A stretch of 58,327 bases of DNA from Thermomicrobiales bacterium (GCA_030447415.1 JAUJOZ010000015.1:1-58327), one strand, 5' to 3'. Positions 8,712 through 18,703 are shown, numbered from the stretch's first letter. The notes: generated from the letters alone by a model not told the origin. Program-made: numbers and translations.

Positions 8712-10184
8712 ATGACCGCCCGGCGCGCGTCCTTCCCCCAGCTGCTGCCCAGATCCATCCGGTTCCGGCTGACGGCCTGGTACGCGCTGCTCCTGTCTCT
8801 CGTCCTGGTGACGCTCGGCGTGTCGGTCCTGACCCTCGCCCAGCGCCGACTGAACGATGACGTCAACGACCGTTTGCTCAAGACAGCGGGTGACATTGGC
8901 GTGCAGGCGCGGAGGAACGCCCGAGACGCCGCGGCCCGCCGCGGTGGATTCTTCTTTGCCGACATTGTTCCCGACCTTGGTTCCTTCGCCTCCCGCGGTC
9001 TCAAAATCCAAATCGTCGATCGTGAGGACCGCGTGTGGGAACGATCGGAGTCAGCCCCAGACCACATTCTGGTCCCGAATCAACGAACGAGCGAGCCGAC
9101 GTTTCACACCCATCGCGTCGGCGACGCGGACGTTCGCACCGTCCGCTTTCCCATCACGGCCATGGATAGCAACGGCAACAACCAGGTCATCGGCGCGATC
9201 CTGGTCGGCGAGTCGCTCGAGACCTTCGACGACACCATGGGGTCCCTTCGCCAAACGCTCCTCGGCACCTCCATCGTCGGCCTCGCCCTCGCCGTGGTTG
9301 GCGGGTGGCTCCTGGCGGGACGAGCGCTGCGGCCGGTCGACCGCGTGACGGCCATGGCGGCCGCGATCGCGGCCGCGGACGGCTCCGCCGCTTCCCTCCA
9401 GACCCGGCTCCAGGTGCCGGACACGGGTGATGAGATCGCCCGCCTCTCGCAGACGTTCAACGCGATGCTCGACCGCTTGCAGGCCGCCTTCGCCACCCAG
9501 CGCCGCTTCGTCGCCGACGCTTCACACGAGCTCCGCACGCCGCTGACGGCAATTCGCGGCAATGTCGACGTGCTGGCACGCCAGACCGCCCACGCCGACC
9601 TCGGCCCGGCGAGCGCCGACATCGCCGCGGCGCTCGACGACATGCGACGCGAGAGCGGCCGCATGGGACGTCTCCTCGACGACCTGCTGATGCTCGCTCG
9701 GGCCGACGCCGAGACCGAGGTGCAGCTCGATCAGCGGCCGGTGCGCCTCGATGAGGTGGCGCGGGACGCCGTTCGTACCGCGGGCGCCCTTGCCGACGGG
9801 CAGCGTTTGGAGGTGAGCGCCGACCCGGTGGTGGTGAGCGGCGACCCCGACCGCCTTCAGCAGCTCGTCCTGATCTTGCTCGAGAACGCGGTGCGCCATA
9901 CGCCCCGCGAAGGCCGCATCGCCGTCGAAGTCGGTGGCAACGGCACGGGGGCGCGTCTCGTCGTCCGCGACACGGGCGACGGAATCGCGCCGGAGCACCT
10001 GCCCCACGTCTTCGACCGCTTCTACCGAGCCGACGGCGCTCGGGCTCGCGCCACCGGCGGCACCGGGCTGGGACTTGCCATCGCCCGCACCATCGCCCGC
10101 GGCCACGGTGGCGAGATCGCCGTGGCCAGCACGCCGGGCGCCGGCAGCACCTTCACCCTCACCCTGCCGGGGAATCGCCAATGA
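8712..10184 (+). CDS. Sensor histidine kinase, HAMP type
   Basis: This 490-residue membrane kinase is the partner of the preceding regulator. Membrane helix 1 (about 20-40) and helix 2 (about 190-210, VGLALAVVGGWLLAG) flank an extracytoplasmic sensor of about 150 residues with no domain I recognise. HAMP follows, then the HisKA box DASHELRTPLTAIRG with phospho-His272, and a full HATPase (NAVRHTP, DTGDGI, GTGLGLAIA). The signal is unknown. The htrA gene upstream suggests cell-envelope stress, but this is inference. Confidence 0.92.
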   Translation: MTARRASFPQLLPRSIRFRLTAWYALLLSLVLVTLGVSVLTLAQRRLNDDVNDRLLKTAGDIGVQARRNARDAAARRGGFFFADIVPDLGSFASRGLKIQIVDREDRVWERSESAPDHILVPNQRTSEPTFHTHRVGDADVRTVRFPITAMDSNGNNQVIGAILVGESLETFDDTMGSLRQTLLGTSIVGLALAVVGGWLLAGRALRPVDRVTAMAAAIAAADGSAASLQTRLQVPDTGDEIARLSQTFNAMLDRLQAAFATQRRFVADASHELRTPLTAIRGNVDVLARQTAHADLGPASADIAAALDDMRRESGRMGRLLDDLLMLARADAETEVQLDQRPVRLDEVARDAVRTAGALADGQRLEVSADPVVVSGDPDRLQQLVLILLENAVRHTPREGRIAVEVGGNGTGARLVVRDTGDGIAPEHLPHVFDRFYRADGARARATGGTGLGLAIARTIARGHGGEIAVASTPGAGSTFTLTLPGNRQ

Positions 10185-10287
10185 GTAACCGGCAGAACGG
10201 CTGGCAGGTTGAGGAATCTCGGTCGTCGATAGAACGCGGGTGGTCAGGACGCAGGCGGCCAGCCTTGTCCCGCCGACCGACCCGTCG

Positions 10288-11547
10288 TTACACCCGCTCG
10301 GCTCGGACGATCAGGCGGGAGTCGTAGGCGCCGCCGTTAAAGCTGCCGGTGCAGGTGATCAGGGTGAGGCTCTCGCCGCCTGTGCCGGCGGTGACGGCCG
10401 ACGCGTCGGCCGCGGCATCCACCGCCCAGACGGCGGTCACCACATACGTGAACCCGGTGCCGTCAGGGCCCATCACGTAGATCTTCTCGCCCCCGCCGAG
10501 GCTGCCAAGATCGGCGAAGACCACGGGGCCGACGTTCCACCAGTCCTTGTGCCCGGCCATCACCACGTTGGTGCCGTGACCCGGCCCGGAGATCACCGGG
10601 TACCACCCGACGTTCCAGGCATCGGCCGGCGTCCCCATCACGCCGTTGACGATAGCGACCTGCTCGATCGCCGCGTCGATACCGATGGCGGGGACCACGA
10701 TCCGCGTCGGCGCGAACGGCCCCGCCGCCTCGGGGATGGTGCCGTCGCCTCCGTGCGCTCTCCCCGTCTCCAGATCCAGCAGCGGCAGCCGGCCTTGCCG
10801 GACCTTGCGGGTGTCCACCCCGAGGATGCGCGCCAGCTCCCAGCCGACCGGCGCCGCCCAAACGTCAAGCTCCTCGGTCCCGTCCTTGCTCCAGGCCTGG
10901 AGCCGGCCGAACTCGAACCACTGAACGAGCATCCCCGCCACGACGTACGGCGCCGACAGCGGGCGACCGAACCGATCCGCGCCGCCGTGCTCGTCGTAAT
11001 ACGCCCTGATCGGGAGAGCCGTGTCCAGACCGGCCCGGTGGACGAACGAGCGCGCCGTACCGGTCGCCGTGCCGTCGGCCGGGGAGCGGTCGAACGCGGC
11101 GGCGGCACGGTCCGCGCCCGCTCGTCGGCCCGCCACCGTGCGCTCGGGGTCGTGCCGCGCCCGCAGCAGCTCGCGTCCGACGGCGAGCGGTTCGATCGCC
11201 GCGTCCGCCGCTCCACCCGCTGGGGCGACCAGTGCCCCGAACTGGAAGAATTGGAGCGTCTGCCCATCGCGGTCGACCGGCTCGGTGACCGGGAGCCCGA
11301 GGGTTGTCGCCCCGTCCCCGTCCAACCACCGCGCCAGGAACGGACCGGCGAGCGTGTGCCCGGTCGGCTGCGCGTAGACCGCGCCGGTCGCCTCGGCGGC
11401 CACGACCCGCTGGAGGTCCCCTGACCCGAAGAGCAACCCCAGCGTAAGGGCGAGGCAGCCGATGGCCTGACCAGCCCCACGCGCGGATACGAGTCGGGAG
11501 GACTGCCGGCGAACGGGGCGACCCCAGCCACGCGCCTCGAACACCAT
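10288..11547 (-). CDS. Sortase fused to two surface-protein repeats
   Basis: This is a 419-residue exported transpeptidase. A membrane segment lies at about 27-45. Residues 58-108 (TGHTLAGPFLARWL...LQFFQFGALV) and about 180-219 (RFGRPLSAPYV...WFEFGRLQAW) are two copies of a repeat common in extracellular proteins of Chloroflexota. Residues 280-419 are the sortase domain with His333 (MAGHKDWWN), Cys399 (LTLITCTG) and Arg411, the full catalytic set. The sequence is closest to class E/F sortases by eye. The repeats may bind glycan or substrate. No LPXTG-type substrate gene is seen nearby. It converges with the histidine kinase gene. Confidence 0.88.
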   Translation of the reverse strand: MVFEARGWGRPVRRQSSRLVSARGAGQAIGCLALTLGLLFGSGDLQRVVAAEATGAVYAQPTGHTLAGPFLARWLDGDGATTLGLPVTEPVDRDGQTLQFFQFGALVAPAGGAADAAIEPLAVGRELLRARHDPERTVAGRRAGADRAAAAFDRSPADGTATGTARSFVHRAGLDTALPIRAYYDEHGGADRFGRPLSAPYVVAGMLVQWFEFGRLQAWSKDGTEELDVWAAPVGWELARILGVDTRKVRQGRLPLLDLETGRAHGGDGTIPEAAGPFAPTRIVVPAIGIDAAIEQVAIVNGVMGTPADAWNVGWYPVISGPGHGTNVVMAGHKDWWNVGPVVFADLGSLGGGEKIYVMGPDGTGFTYVVTAVWAVDAAADASAVTAGTGGESLTLITCTGSFNGGAYDSRLIVRAERV

Positions 11548-11747
11548 CCTGGATCTCCCTGTGGATCGTCCTCGTGGACTGTCAGTCCCAGGCAGCGCCC
11601 GGCATGGACCGGCCGCCAGCGCCGCGACGGCGGACCGCTGGGCCGCGAGACACGCCCATCGGCAACCACTCGCTTCGGTCAGGGACAGGACGGCGACCGA
11701 CGCGATGGCCGCGTCTCGCCGCCGCGGCTTCTAGGCGCGGACTCGGC

Positions 11748-11906
11748 TCAGCCCCGGTTGGCGAGCCAGACCAGGAGGGCGCCGAGCCCGCCGATGCCGA
11801 CGACGAAGCCGAACGGCAGCAGGACGCCGAGCACCGACTCCCGGGCGAAGCCCGCACCGTAGATGCCCGTCAGTTCCTTGACCCGGCCGACGATCCCCTT
11901 CAGCAT
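11748..11906 (-). CDS. Small single-pass membrane protein
   Basis: The protein is 52 residues from ATG 11906. The N-terminal third is amphipathic (MLKGIVGRVKELTGIYG), followed by a strong membrane helix (VLGVLLPFGFVVGIGGLGALLVWL) and a short NRG end. The family is unknown. No strong ribosome site precedes the ATG; an earlier GTG a few codons upstream is an alternative. Nothing else is seen in 11548-11747. Confidence 0.5.
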   Translation of the reverse strand: MLKGIVGRVKELTGIYGAGFARESVLGVLLPFGFVVGIGGLGALLVWLANRG

Positions 11907-12142
11907 GATGTCCGACGCCCCCACACCTTTCGCCCACTCCCCGGCGCTGAACCGCCGGCGACCGGATCGCTCCACGCCATGCTCTGGCAACCCGATGATA
12001 GCGCACACGACCCCGCCGTCAACCGAGGCCTGAGGCGATTGCAGGGCCACGGCATGCCCTGCCCGGTTCACGTATCCCGACGCGGTGGGCGCCACCGTGG
12101 CGCAGCACGCGATGTCCCTAGAGTCGTTCCGACCCTCAGACC

Positions 12143-13630
12143 TCAGTCCTTCGCTCGGCGCATGGCGGGAAAGAGGATCACATCCCGGATGCTTGGTTGG
12201 TCGGCGATGAGCATGACAAGGCGGTCGACGCCGATGCCGACGCCGCCGGTCGGCGGCATGCCGTACATCAGCGCCGTGACGTAATCGGTGTCGATCGGCA
12301 TCGCCTCCTCATCACCCGCCTCGCGGTCGCGCTGCTGGTCGAGAAACCGTGCGAGCTGGTCGAGGGGGTCATTCAACTCCGTGAACGCGTTGCCGAGCTC
12401 GCTGCCACCCAAGAAGGGCTGGAAGCGCTCGACGTGGGTGGGGTCGTCCACCTTGCGCTTGGCGAGGGGTGACAAGGCAACCGGGTAGTCGGTCAGGAAC
12501 ATTGGTTGGATCAGCTTGGGACGGACGAACTGCTTCAGCAGCTCGTCGACAATCCGCGGCCACACGGTGTCGGCCGCAACGTCCGCGCCGACGGAGCGTG
12601 CCGCCGTGAGCAAGTCGGGCTGCTCCGGGTGCTCGACGTAGTCCACCCCGCACGCCTCCCGGATCGCGTCGCGCAGGGTCCGCCGCGGCCAGGGTGGGGT
12701 GAGGTCGATGGCGTGTCCCTGGAAGGTCAGACACGGCTCGCCGAGGACCTCGGTTACCACCTGAACGACCATCGTCTCGACGGTATCCATCATCGTCAGG
12801 TAGTCGGCGTAGGCCTCGTAGAACTCGAGCATGGTGAACTCGGGGGAGTGGTGCCGGTCGATCCCCTCGTTGCGGAAGTCCTTGGTGATCTCGTAGACCC
12901 GCTCGTAGCCTCCGACCAGCAGGCGCTTGAGGTAGAGCTCGTCGGCGATGCGTAGGTAAAAGGGCTGGTCGAGCGCGTTGTGGTGGGTGACGAACGGCCG
13001 GGCGGCGGCGCCGCCGTAGAGCGGCTGCAGGGTCGGTGTCTCGACTTCGATATACCCTCGCTCGTCGAGGAAGCGGCGCAGCGCCGTGATGGTCCGGGAG
13101 CGAAGCACGAAGACGCGGCGGGGCTCGGCGTTGGCCAGCAGGTCGGCGTAGCGCTGACGGTAGCGAAGCTCTGTGTCGGTGAGCCCATGCCGCTTCTCCG
13201 GCGGCTCGTTGAGCGCCTTGGCGAGCATGGTGAAGGACCGGACGCGCAGCGACACCTCCCCCATCCGGGTGCGGAAGAGGACCCCCTCGGCCTGGACGAA
13301 GTCGCCGAGGTCGTAGAGTTTGAGAAAGACATCAAAGGCGTCCGGCCCGAGGTCGTCCCTGCGCAGGTAGAGCTGGAGCTCGCCGGTGCCGTCGCGCAGG
13401 TGGGCGAAGACCGTCTTGCCCTGGTGGCGCCGGCTGACGATGCGGCCCGCGACGGTGATCGGCTCCGTGTCCTCGCCGCCGTCTAGGTTCGGCTCGATCT
13501 CGGCGAAGCGTGCCAGCGCCTCGGCGGTGGTATGGGTGCGGTGAGCGCGCGGCGGGTAGGGATCGACCCCGGTCGCGCGCAGCCGCTCGGCCTTCTCGCG
13601 CCGCAACTCCTGGAGTTCGGAGAGATCCAT
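12143..13630 (-). CDS. lysS: Lysyl-tRNA synthetase, class II
   Basis: This enzyme charges tRNA-Lys. It is 495 residues, the normal length. An N-terminal OB fold binds the anticodon (VAGRIVSRRHQGKTVFAHLRDG). Class II motif 1 (RSRTITALRRFLDERGYIEVETPTL), motif 2 (FRNEGIDRHHSPEFTMLE) and motif 3 (GVGIGVDRLVMLI) are all present, as is LSPLAKRKVDDP of bacterial LysS. The reading frame is intact, unlike several neighbours. It sits upstream of the small membrane protein gene; greA lies behind it on the same strand. Confidence 0.97.
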   Translation of the reverse strand: MDLSELQELRREKAERLRATGVDPYPPRAHRTHTTAEALARFAEIEPNLDGGEDTEPITVAGRIVSRRHQGKTVFAHLRDGTGELQLYLRRDDLGPDAFDVFLKLYDLGDFVQAEGVLFRTRMGEVSLRVRSFTMLAKALNEPPEKRHGLTDTELRYRQRYADLLANAEPRRVFVLRSRTITALRRFLDERGYIEVETPTLQPLYGGAAARPFVTHHNALDQPFYLRIADELYLKRLLVGGYERVYEITKDFRNEGIDRHHSPEFTMLEFYEAYADYLTMMDTVETMVVQVVTEVLGEPCLTFQGHAIDLTPPWPRRTLRDAIREACGVDYVEHPEQPDLLTAARSVGADVAADTVWPRIVDELLKQFVRPKLIQPMFLTDYPVALSPLAKRKVDDPTHVERFQPFLGGSELGNAFTELNDPLDQLARFLDQQRDREAGDEEAMPIDTDYVTALMYGMPPTGGVGIGVDRLVMLIADQPSIRDVILFPAMRRAKD

Positions 13631-13903
13631 GGGCGGTGAGGGTGTCCTTCCATCGCTCGCGGGGATGGCGGTCGTCGGGCGAACCTTGGGCTCGCGGTGG
13701 ATGGTGGCGTCATGTCCCGCCGACGGCGCCGGAGGTTCAACGGCCCAGGTTCACCTAAGGGACGCGGCCGCGGCCGGCTTCGTGACCGGCATCGGTCGCC
13801 GAAACGAGGTGCGCGGTCCTCGTTGCGGCGCGGCCGGCTCCCCGTTCGATGCGACCCCCGACGGGTCCAACGGTCGACGACGGACTACCGCTTACCCACT
13901 GCG

Positions 13904-14374
13904 TCACGCGACCTCGACCACGGTGTAGACGATCGTGCCGCCGGGGGTGGTCACGGTCGGCGCGTCGCCCTGGCGACACCCCATCAGGGCGCGGCCCACC
14001 GGCGACTCGGTGGAGATGGTGCCGTCGAGGGCATGCGCTTCCTCGGGGCTGACGAGGACCCAGGTCTCTTCCTCGCCGTCGTCGCTGCGGAGCTTGACTC
14101 GGGAGCCCAGGCCGACCGAGTCGTCGTCGGCGTCGCGCTGGATGACCTCCGCCCGCTCCAACGTCTGGGCGAGGTCGCGGATGCGCGCCTCGACCATCAC
14201 AAACTCTTCCTTGAGCTCCTCGTACTCACCGTTGTCGGACACGTCGCCGTGCTCGGTCGCCTCCTGGATACGGGCGGCGAGCGCCGGCCGCTTCCCCGTT
14301 TCCAGGACGTGGAGCTCCTCTTCCAGTCGCGCCTTGCCGCTGGCGGTCAGCCGGACGGTACGATCCTTGACCAT
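13904..14374 (-). CDS. greA: Transcript cleavage factor GreA
   Basis: GreA rescues backtracked RNA polymerase by stimulating transcript cleavage. The protein is 156 residues from ATG 14374 (AAAGGA upstream). The N-terminal coiled coil (about 9-75) has the tip motif GDVSDNGEYEELKEE with its acidic catalytic residues. The C-terminal FKBP-like domain ends ISTESPVGRALMGCRQGD. A near-consensus promoter lies at 14541-14569, giving a leader of about 160 bases with a perfect 16-base palindrome. The 13631-13903 interval before lysS shows no gene. Confidence 0.95.
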   Translation of the reverse strand: MVKDRTVRLTASGKARLEEELHVLETGKRPALAARIQEATEHGDVSDNGEYEELKEEFVMVEARIRDLAQTLERAEVIQRDADDDSVGLGSRVKLRSDDGEEETWVLVSPEEAHALDGTISTESPVGRALMGCRQGDAPTVTTPGGTIVYTVVEVA

Positions 14375-14465
14375 CGCGGTGTCCTTTCGTGGGAGACTGA
14401 GCCGGCGCACGGCCGCCGGCCGAGGTGGGCGTCCCCGGGCCCGTCGTCGTCACGCCGTAGCGGGG

Positions 14466-14481
14466 CGGCACCCGGGTGCCG
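14466..14481. promoter_or_regulatory. Perfect 16-base palindrome in the greA leader
   Basis: CGGCACCCGGGTGCCG reads the same on both strands. It lies within the predicted greA leader RNA, between the promoter and the start codon. It could be an operator or a hairpin in the transcript; nothing in the sequence decides which. Confidence 0.4.
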
Positions 14482-14540
14482 GAGCATGGATAAGGAGAGG
14501 GAGCCGAAGGCGGCCGCCCCCAGCTCCCCGTGGCCCGCTC

Positions 14541-14569
14541 AGTATAGAACTCCCGCCGAAGCGTGTAAA
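14541..14569 (-). promoter_or_regulatory. greA promoter
   Basis: On the minus strand TTTACA (14564-14569) and TATACT (14541-14546) are separated by exactly 17 bases, a near-consensus housekeeping promoter. Transcription would begin near 14534. Confidence 0.7.
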
Positions 14570-14729
14570 CAATGCGGGCCGTCTGCTGCCGCTCGCGCTC
14601 GCCGGCCTGGTCGACGACGAGCAGCGCCACAGGGGCCCAGGGAACGGCCGCCGGCGGAGCGATCCTTGACGGCTCCCCGTCAGGAGCTCGACGCCGGCGG
14701 CCTGTCATCCACCGATCGGGTGTGAGCGG

Positions 14730-14767
14730 CGCAAAGCAGTCGCGCAAGATGCGCGGACCGCTTTGCG
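14730..14767. other. Long, stable hairpin in an intergenic region
   Basis: CGCAAAGC (14730-14737) pairs with GCTTTGCG (14760-14767). Past an A/C mismatch, GTC pairs with GAC, and past a bulged G, GCGC pairs with GCGC, closing on an AAGAT loop. No T-run follows on either strand, so it is not an obvious terminator. The rest of 14570-15030 shows no recognised gene. Confidence 0.45.
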
Positions 14768-15030
14768 TCGTGATGTGCCAGCCGGTGGCGTCGATGGACG
14801 ACTCCCACAACAGGCTCACGGAGAGGCGACCCAGGGTTCAAAGCAGTAAGGCAAACGACACGGCGAACAACTCGAGAAGGGCGACGTGTGAAGTCCGCCA
14901 TTGCCTCGCTTCTGCGGACATCCGCCGCCCGGGGCCGCCGGCCATTCCCTCGCGCCCGCCGGCGGCCCGCTCCTCCGGAGATCTCGTACCCGTTTCTCTT
15001 CGTCTATCCGAACCACGATAGGGACGACTG

Positions 15031-16897
15031 ATGGTCAGCTCTTCAACGTCATTGCCCCGGTGGAACTTGACGACCGTCTACTCCGGACTTGCCTCTCCCG
15101 AGTTCCGGCAGGCGCTGAACTCGGTGGCTCGGGATGTCGCCGACCTCGCGGCCCTCTTCGACGCGCAGGGGGTTGGTCGGACGCAATCGGCGCCGCTTGA
15201 CGATGAGACTGTGGGGGCATTCGAATCGATTGCCGCCCGGTTCAACGCCAGCGAGCTCGCCGCCCTGCAACTCCAGGACTACGTCACCGCCTTCGTCGAT
15301 ACCGATGCGCGGGACATGCTCGCCCGGGCCGCTGCGAGTGAGCTCCGCCCGATCCTGGCTCGCGCGGCGGAGTTGCGGCTGCGCCTCTTGGCATGGGTCG
15401 GTTCGCTCGACGTCGAGGCGCTGATTGCCCGGTCGGCCGTGGCCCGCGACCATGACTACCTGCTCCGTCGAGCACGGGACCAGGCAGCCCACACAATGTC
15501 CGTACCGGAGGAGGCCCTAGCCGCCGCGCTACACGTCTCTGGCGCCGCCACGTGGACACAGCTCCATGCGGACCTGACGGCCTCGATGACCGCCCGGGTC
15601 CGGCGGGACGGCGACGAGCACGTGCTGCCGATGAGCGCGATCCGGGCCATGGCCACCGACCCCGACCGCGAGGCGCGGCGCCGGGCTTATGAGGCGGAGG
15701 TCACGGCCTGGGAGGCGTCTGCGGTCCCCCTGGCCGCAGTGCTCAACGGCGTGAAGGGCGAGGCATCCAAGCTCGCCGCACGGAGGGGTTGGGCGACCCC
15801 CCTGGACGCAGCGCTGTTCCAAGAGGGGATCGATCGGGAGACGCTCGACGCGCTGATCGGGGCCACGAGGAGGCGCTGCCCGACTTCCGGCGCTACCTGC
15901 AAGCCAAGGCCCGGGTCCTCCGGGTCCCGGTGCCGGCCTGGTACGACTTGGCCGCGCCGGTCGGGGAAAGCGGCGGGTGGCCGTTTGAGACGGCCGTGGC
16001 GCTCATCACCGAGCAGTTCCGCGCCTACGCTCCGGCCTTGGGAGTTCTGGCCGAGCGGGCCTTTCGGGAGTGCTGGATCGACGCCGATCCGCGACCCGGC
16101 AAACGTGGCGGCGGTCTCTGCCTGTGGGTGGGCAATGGGATCTCCCGCATCCGGCTGGAGTTCCACCCCGCTACGACAGCGTGCGGACCCTCGCCCACGA
16201 ACTGGGCCACGCCTACCATGCCGTCGTCCTCGCCCGGAAGGAACGAACCTCCCTGCAGATCGGCGCGACGCCACCAACGCTCCTGGAGACGGCGAGCAAG
16301 TTCTGCGAGGAATTGGTGCGCCGCGGGGCGCTGCGGCGGGCGGAGGAACGGGGAGCGGTCGGGGAACAACTCGCACTCCTCGACGCATCCCTCACCTCGA
16401 CCCGCCGCTCGGTGGTCGAGGCGCTCACGAACTTCCTGTTCGAAGACCGCTTCTTCACGCAGCGCCGGACCCGCGAGCTCGGCGTGGGTGAGATCAACGC
16501 GCTGATGCTGGAGGCCCAGTGGGAAACCACCGGTAGCGTGCTCGACCCGACGGCGTCGTACCCCTGGTCCTGGGCGGCGCAGCCACACCTGTACCTGGAC
16601 GGGGTCTCGTTCTACAACCTCCCGTACCTCTTCGGGCTGCTCTTTGCCCTCGGCTTGCACGCGCGCTACCAGGATGACCCCACGAGCTTCCGCCCTGCCT
16701 TCGACGACCTCCTTGCCTCGACCGGAATGGCCGAGCCGGCGGCGCTCGCGGCGCGCTTCGGCATCGACCTCCGGTCGCCCGACTTCTGGCGGGCCGGCCT
16801 CGACGCGATCCGCGCCGACATCGCGCACTTCGAGGCCCTCGTCAACCAACGTGCAGACCGGAACCTGACCGGGACAAGACCGCCGCGACAAACCTAA
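15031..16897 (+). CDS. pepF: M3 family oligoendopeptidase F, with two one-base frameshifts
   Basis: This zinc metallopeptidase cleaves short peptides in the cytosol. It starts at ATG 15031 (AGGGACG upstream). The zinc motif is clear: LAHELGHAYHAVVLA (HExxH), with the distant Glu region TASKFCEELVRR and the typical ending NLPYLFGLLFALGLHARY. The frame changes near 15871 (after LDALIGAT one base is missing before GAGGAGGCG) and near 16166 (one C missing in ACCCCG before RYDSVRTLAHELGH). After repair it is about 620 residues, the usual length. Both shifts are simple indels, so either a recent pseudogene or, more likely, read error. Confidence 0.85.
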
Positions 16898-16902
16898 CGC
16901 GG

Positions 16903-17264
16903 AGCTTGTGCACTTATCGCCTCCGCCAGATTCCATGCCGTTGCGGCGGCCACCTCCTGCACTGCCGCGTTCCCCACCCCCAGCGCCGCCGCTGGCGCCA
17001 GCTGCGGGTGCAGCTGGCAGACGCCCCGCTCGGTCAGGAGGACGTTGGCCGGCACGAACGTGGGCGCGCGGTGACGACTGCGCCGGCGGCAATCATCACC
17101 ACGACGGCGGAGGCTGCCGTGTACTGGCTCCCAGGTCGGCTCAGGTCACTCCTGACCGCGGCGCCGAGTTGAGAACGAGACGCGGGCGTGATAGACCAGG
17201 CGGCTGAGCCGTTCCATAGCCTGGGCCTGAACAAGGCGGAGCAGGTGCGGATGGACGACCACAC
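16903..17264 (-). pseudogene. Possible broken small exported protein
   Basis: A minus-strand frame with a hydrophobic start (SAVVVMIAAGAVVTAR) joins, after a one-base frame change near 17060, a coding-like tail (PTFVPANVLLTERGVCQL...VAAATAWNLAEAIS) that ends at 16903. I do not recognise the family. It overlaps the start of the plus-strand GNAT gene, which argues against it. Low confidence. Confidence 0.22.
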
Positions 17265-17946
17265 CTTGATGGGGATCCGCGCGGATACGCTCTTTCGCTA
17301 CGACGGCTGCGGACGAATGCTGCGCAGCAACGAGCCGGCGGGACGTCCCGCACCCCACCTCTTCCTCGGCCGCACGATGAGGGGCCACCTCGTCCGCTCC
17401 GGCGCGGCGGTGCCGGATGCCGTGGCACGACGACTGGCCGCGATGACCGAGCAGCAACCCCCAGTTGGCTCTCTTCCCGTCCCGCCGGCCGTGCGGGCTG
17501 CCGTTCGGGAGGCATTGGAGCGGCACGCGCTCATTACAGGGGAGGGAGGCGGACCCTCCTACCGGTTCTCCGAGTCGGTCGCGCCACCGGGCGAGGTGGT
17601 CCAGGTGACGAACGCCAATGTCGAGGTGGTGCGTGATACGTACCCCTGGCTGTACCAGGGCCTCGCCGGCTGGGAGCCATGCTTCGCCGTGGTGCGCGAT
17701 GGCGCAGCTGTCTCGATCTGCGCCAGCTCGCGCATCGGTGCCGAGGCAGCGGAGGCGGGCGTCGCGACGCTCCCGGATTTCCGCGGACGCGGCTATGCGG
17801 TTGCCGTGACGGCGGCGTGGGGCGCAGCGGTGCGGGCCACGGGCCGCATCCCGCTCTACAGCACCGCGTGGGAGAACCTCGCCTCGCAGGCGGTCGCGCG
17901 GCGCGTCGGGCTGATCATGTTTGGCGCCGATGCGACCTGGGTGTAG
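17188..17946 (+). CDS. GNAT-family acetyltransferase
   Basis: The protein is 252 residues from GTG 17188; ATG 17251 with GGAG upstream is an alternative. The N-terminal half (to about 130) is unassigned. The C-terminal half holds a GCN5-type fold, with the acetyl-CoA motif DFRGRGYAVAVTAAWGAAV and the following YSTAWENLASQAVARRVGL typical of the FR47-like group. The substrate is unknown. It is a single gene after the M3 peptidase. No signal peptide is visible. Confidence 0.8.
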   Translation: MIDQAAEPFHSLGLNKAEQVRMDDHTLMGIRADTLFRYDGCGRMLRSNEPAGRPAPHLFLGRTMRGHLVRSGAAVPDAVARRLAAMTEQQPPVGSLPVPPAVRAAVREALERHALITGEGGGPSYRFSESVAPPGEVVQVTNANVEVVRDTYPWLYQGLAGWEPCFAVVRDGAAVSICASSRIGAEAAEAGVATLPDFRGRGYAVAVTAAWGAAVRATGRIPLYSTAWENLASQAVARRVGLIMFGADATWV

Positions 17947-18215
17947 CAGCAGATACGCCGCCCCGTTCTCGGGGTCGTACCTCGCCTCGACCGGCACCTT
18001 GTCCGGCAGCCGCGGCTCCCCGTGCCGGCTGCAGCCCTTCACGCCCTCCCTGTCACGCTCGCATGCAGGCCACGCCTCCACCCAGCACGATCAGAGGTCC
18101 AGTCAGGGGGACGGCACGCCCCGCTGCTCGACCGACACGCCGTAGGGGCCGCACGTGGTTAGGGCTACGACCGCTCCCCTCGGGGCCTCGTCAGGCGGGG
18201 TTTCCGTCCCGTCGC

Positions 18216-18703
18216 TCATCGCGCGCCACCGAACAGCGCGACGCCGAATCCCGTCACGACCGCCCCCCACCAAGCGCGGCCACGGTCGGTGGCACCAGGC
18301 CGGACAGCAGCCCCTTCGGCATCCGCCCGGTCCGGTATGCTCCCCACGGCGTCGGGATGGCGCCGGCGCCTACCATCGTCACCCCGTCGGGCAGCGGCAG
18401 GTGCGCCAGGAAGGCGCGGTCGACCGTCTCTGGCTCCTCGGCGGCTACCTCCGCCTTGCCCTTGAGCGTCAGGACCACAACGCGCCACGGACGGCGCGAC
18501 TCTCGCTGGCGCCCCGCGTCGGTCGGGAACGCACCCGGCAGTGGCAGGGCGAACGGGAAGGCGATGCGCAGCCCCTGGAAGACGGACTCCAAGCGGAGCG
18601 CGCCCGGACGCTCATTAATCAGCGTCTCGGCGGCGCCATAGGGCTGGAGCCCGCCCTCCAGCGCGGCGCGCGACCGCTCGACCCGCCCCGGCGTCTTCTC
18701 GGC
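18216..18703 (-). pseudogene. Frameshifted protein of unknown function with a C-terminal membrane segment
   Basis: Coding-like sequence runs from about 18703 (AEKTPGRVERSRAALEGG) through ESVFQGLRIAFPFALPLPG and AHLPLPDGVTMVGAGAI. Then a frame change in a G run near 18263 leads to AWWGAVVTGFGVALFGGAR and a stop at 18216. Joined, the end forms one membrane helix. No start codon with a ribosome site is found, so the N-terminus is lost or also shifted. The family is not recognised. The interval 17947-18215 holds no gene. Confidence 0.4.

Noticed and set aside
10240..11424. A 394-codon plus-strand open frame
   Set aside because: It is antisense to the sortase gene; no recognisable protein features.
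13631..13903. T-box or other riboswitch before lysS
   Set aside because: No T-box sequence (TGGNACC-like) or terminator/antiterminator pair is visible.
14829..14850. Possible tRNA T-arm (GGTTCAAAGC)
   Set aside because: No cloverleaf can be built around it: no matching acceptor stem, anticodon arm or D arm.
17932..18081. Minus-strand VEARYDPENGAAYLLL, like the start of a DUF2283 protein
   Set aside because: Only about 20 residues match, the rest does not follow the family, and it overlaps the end of the GNAT gene.
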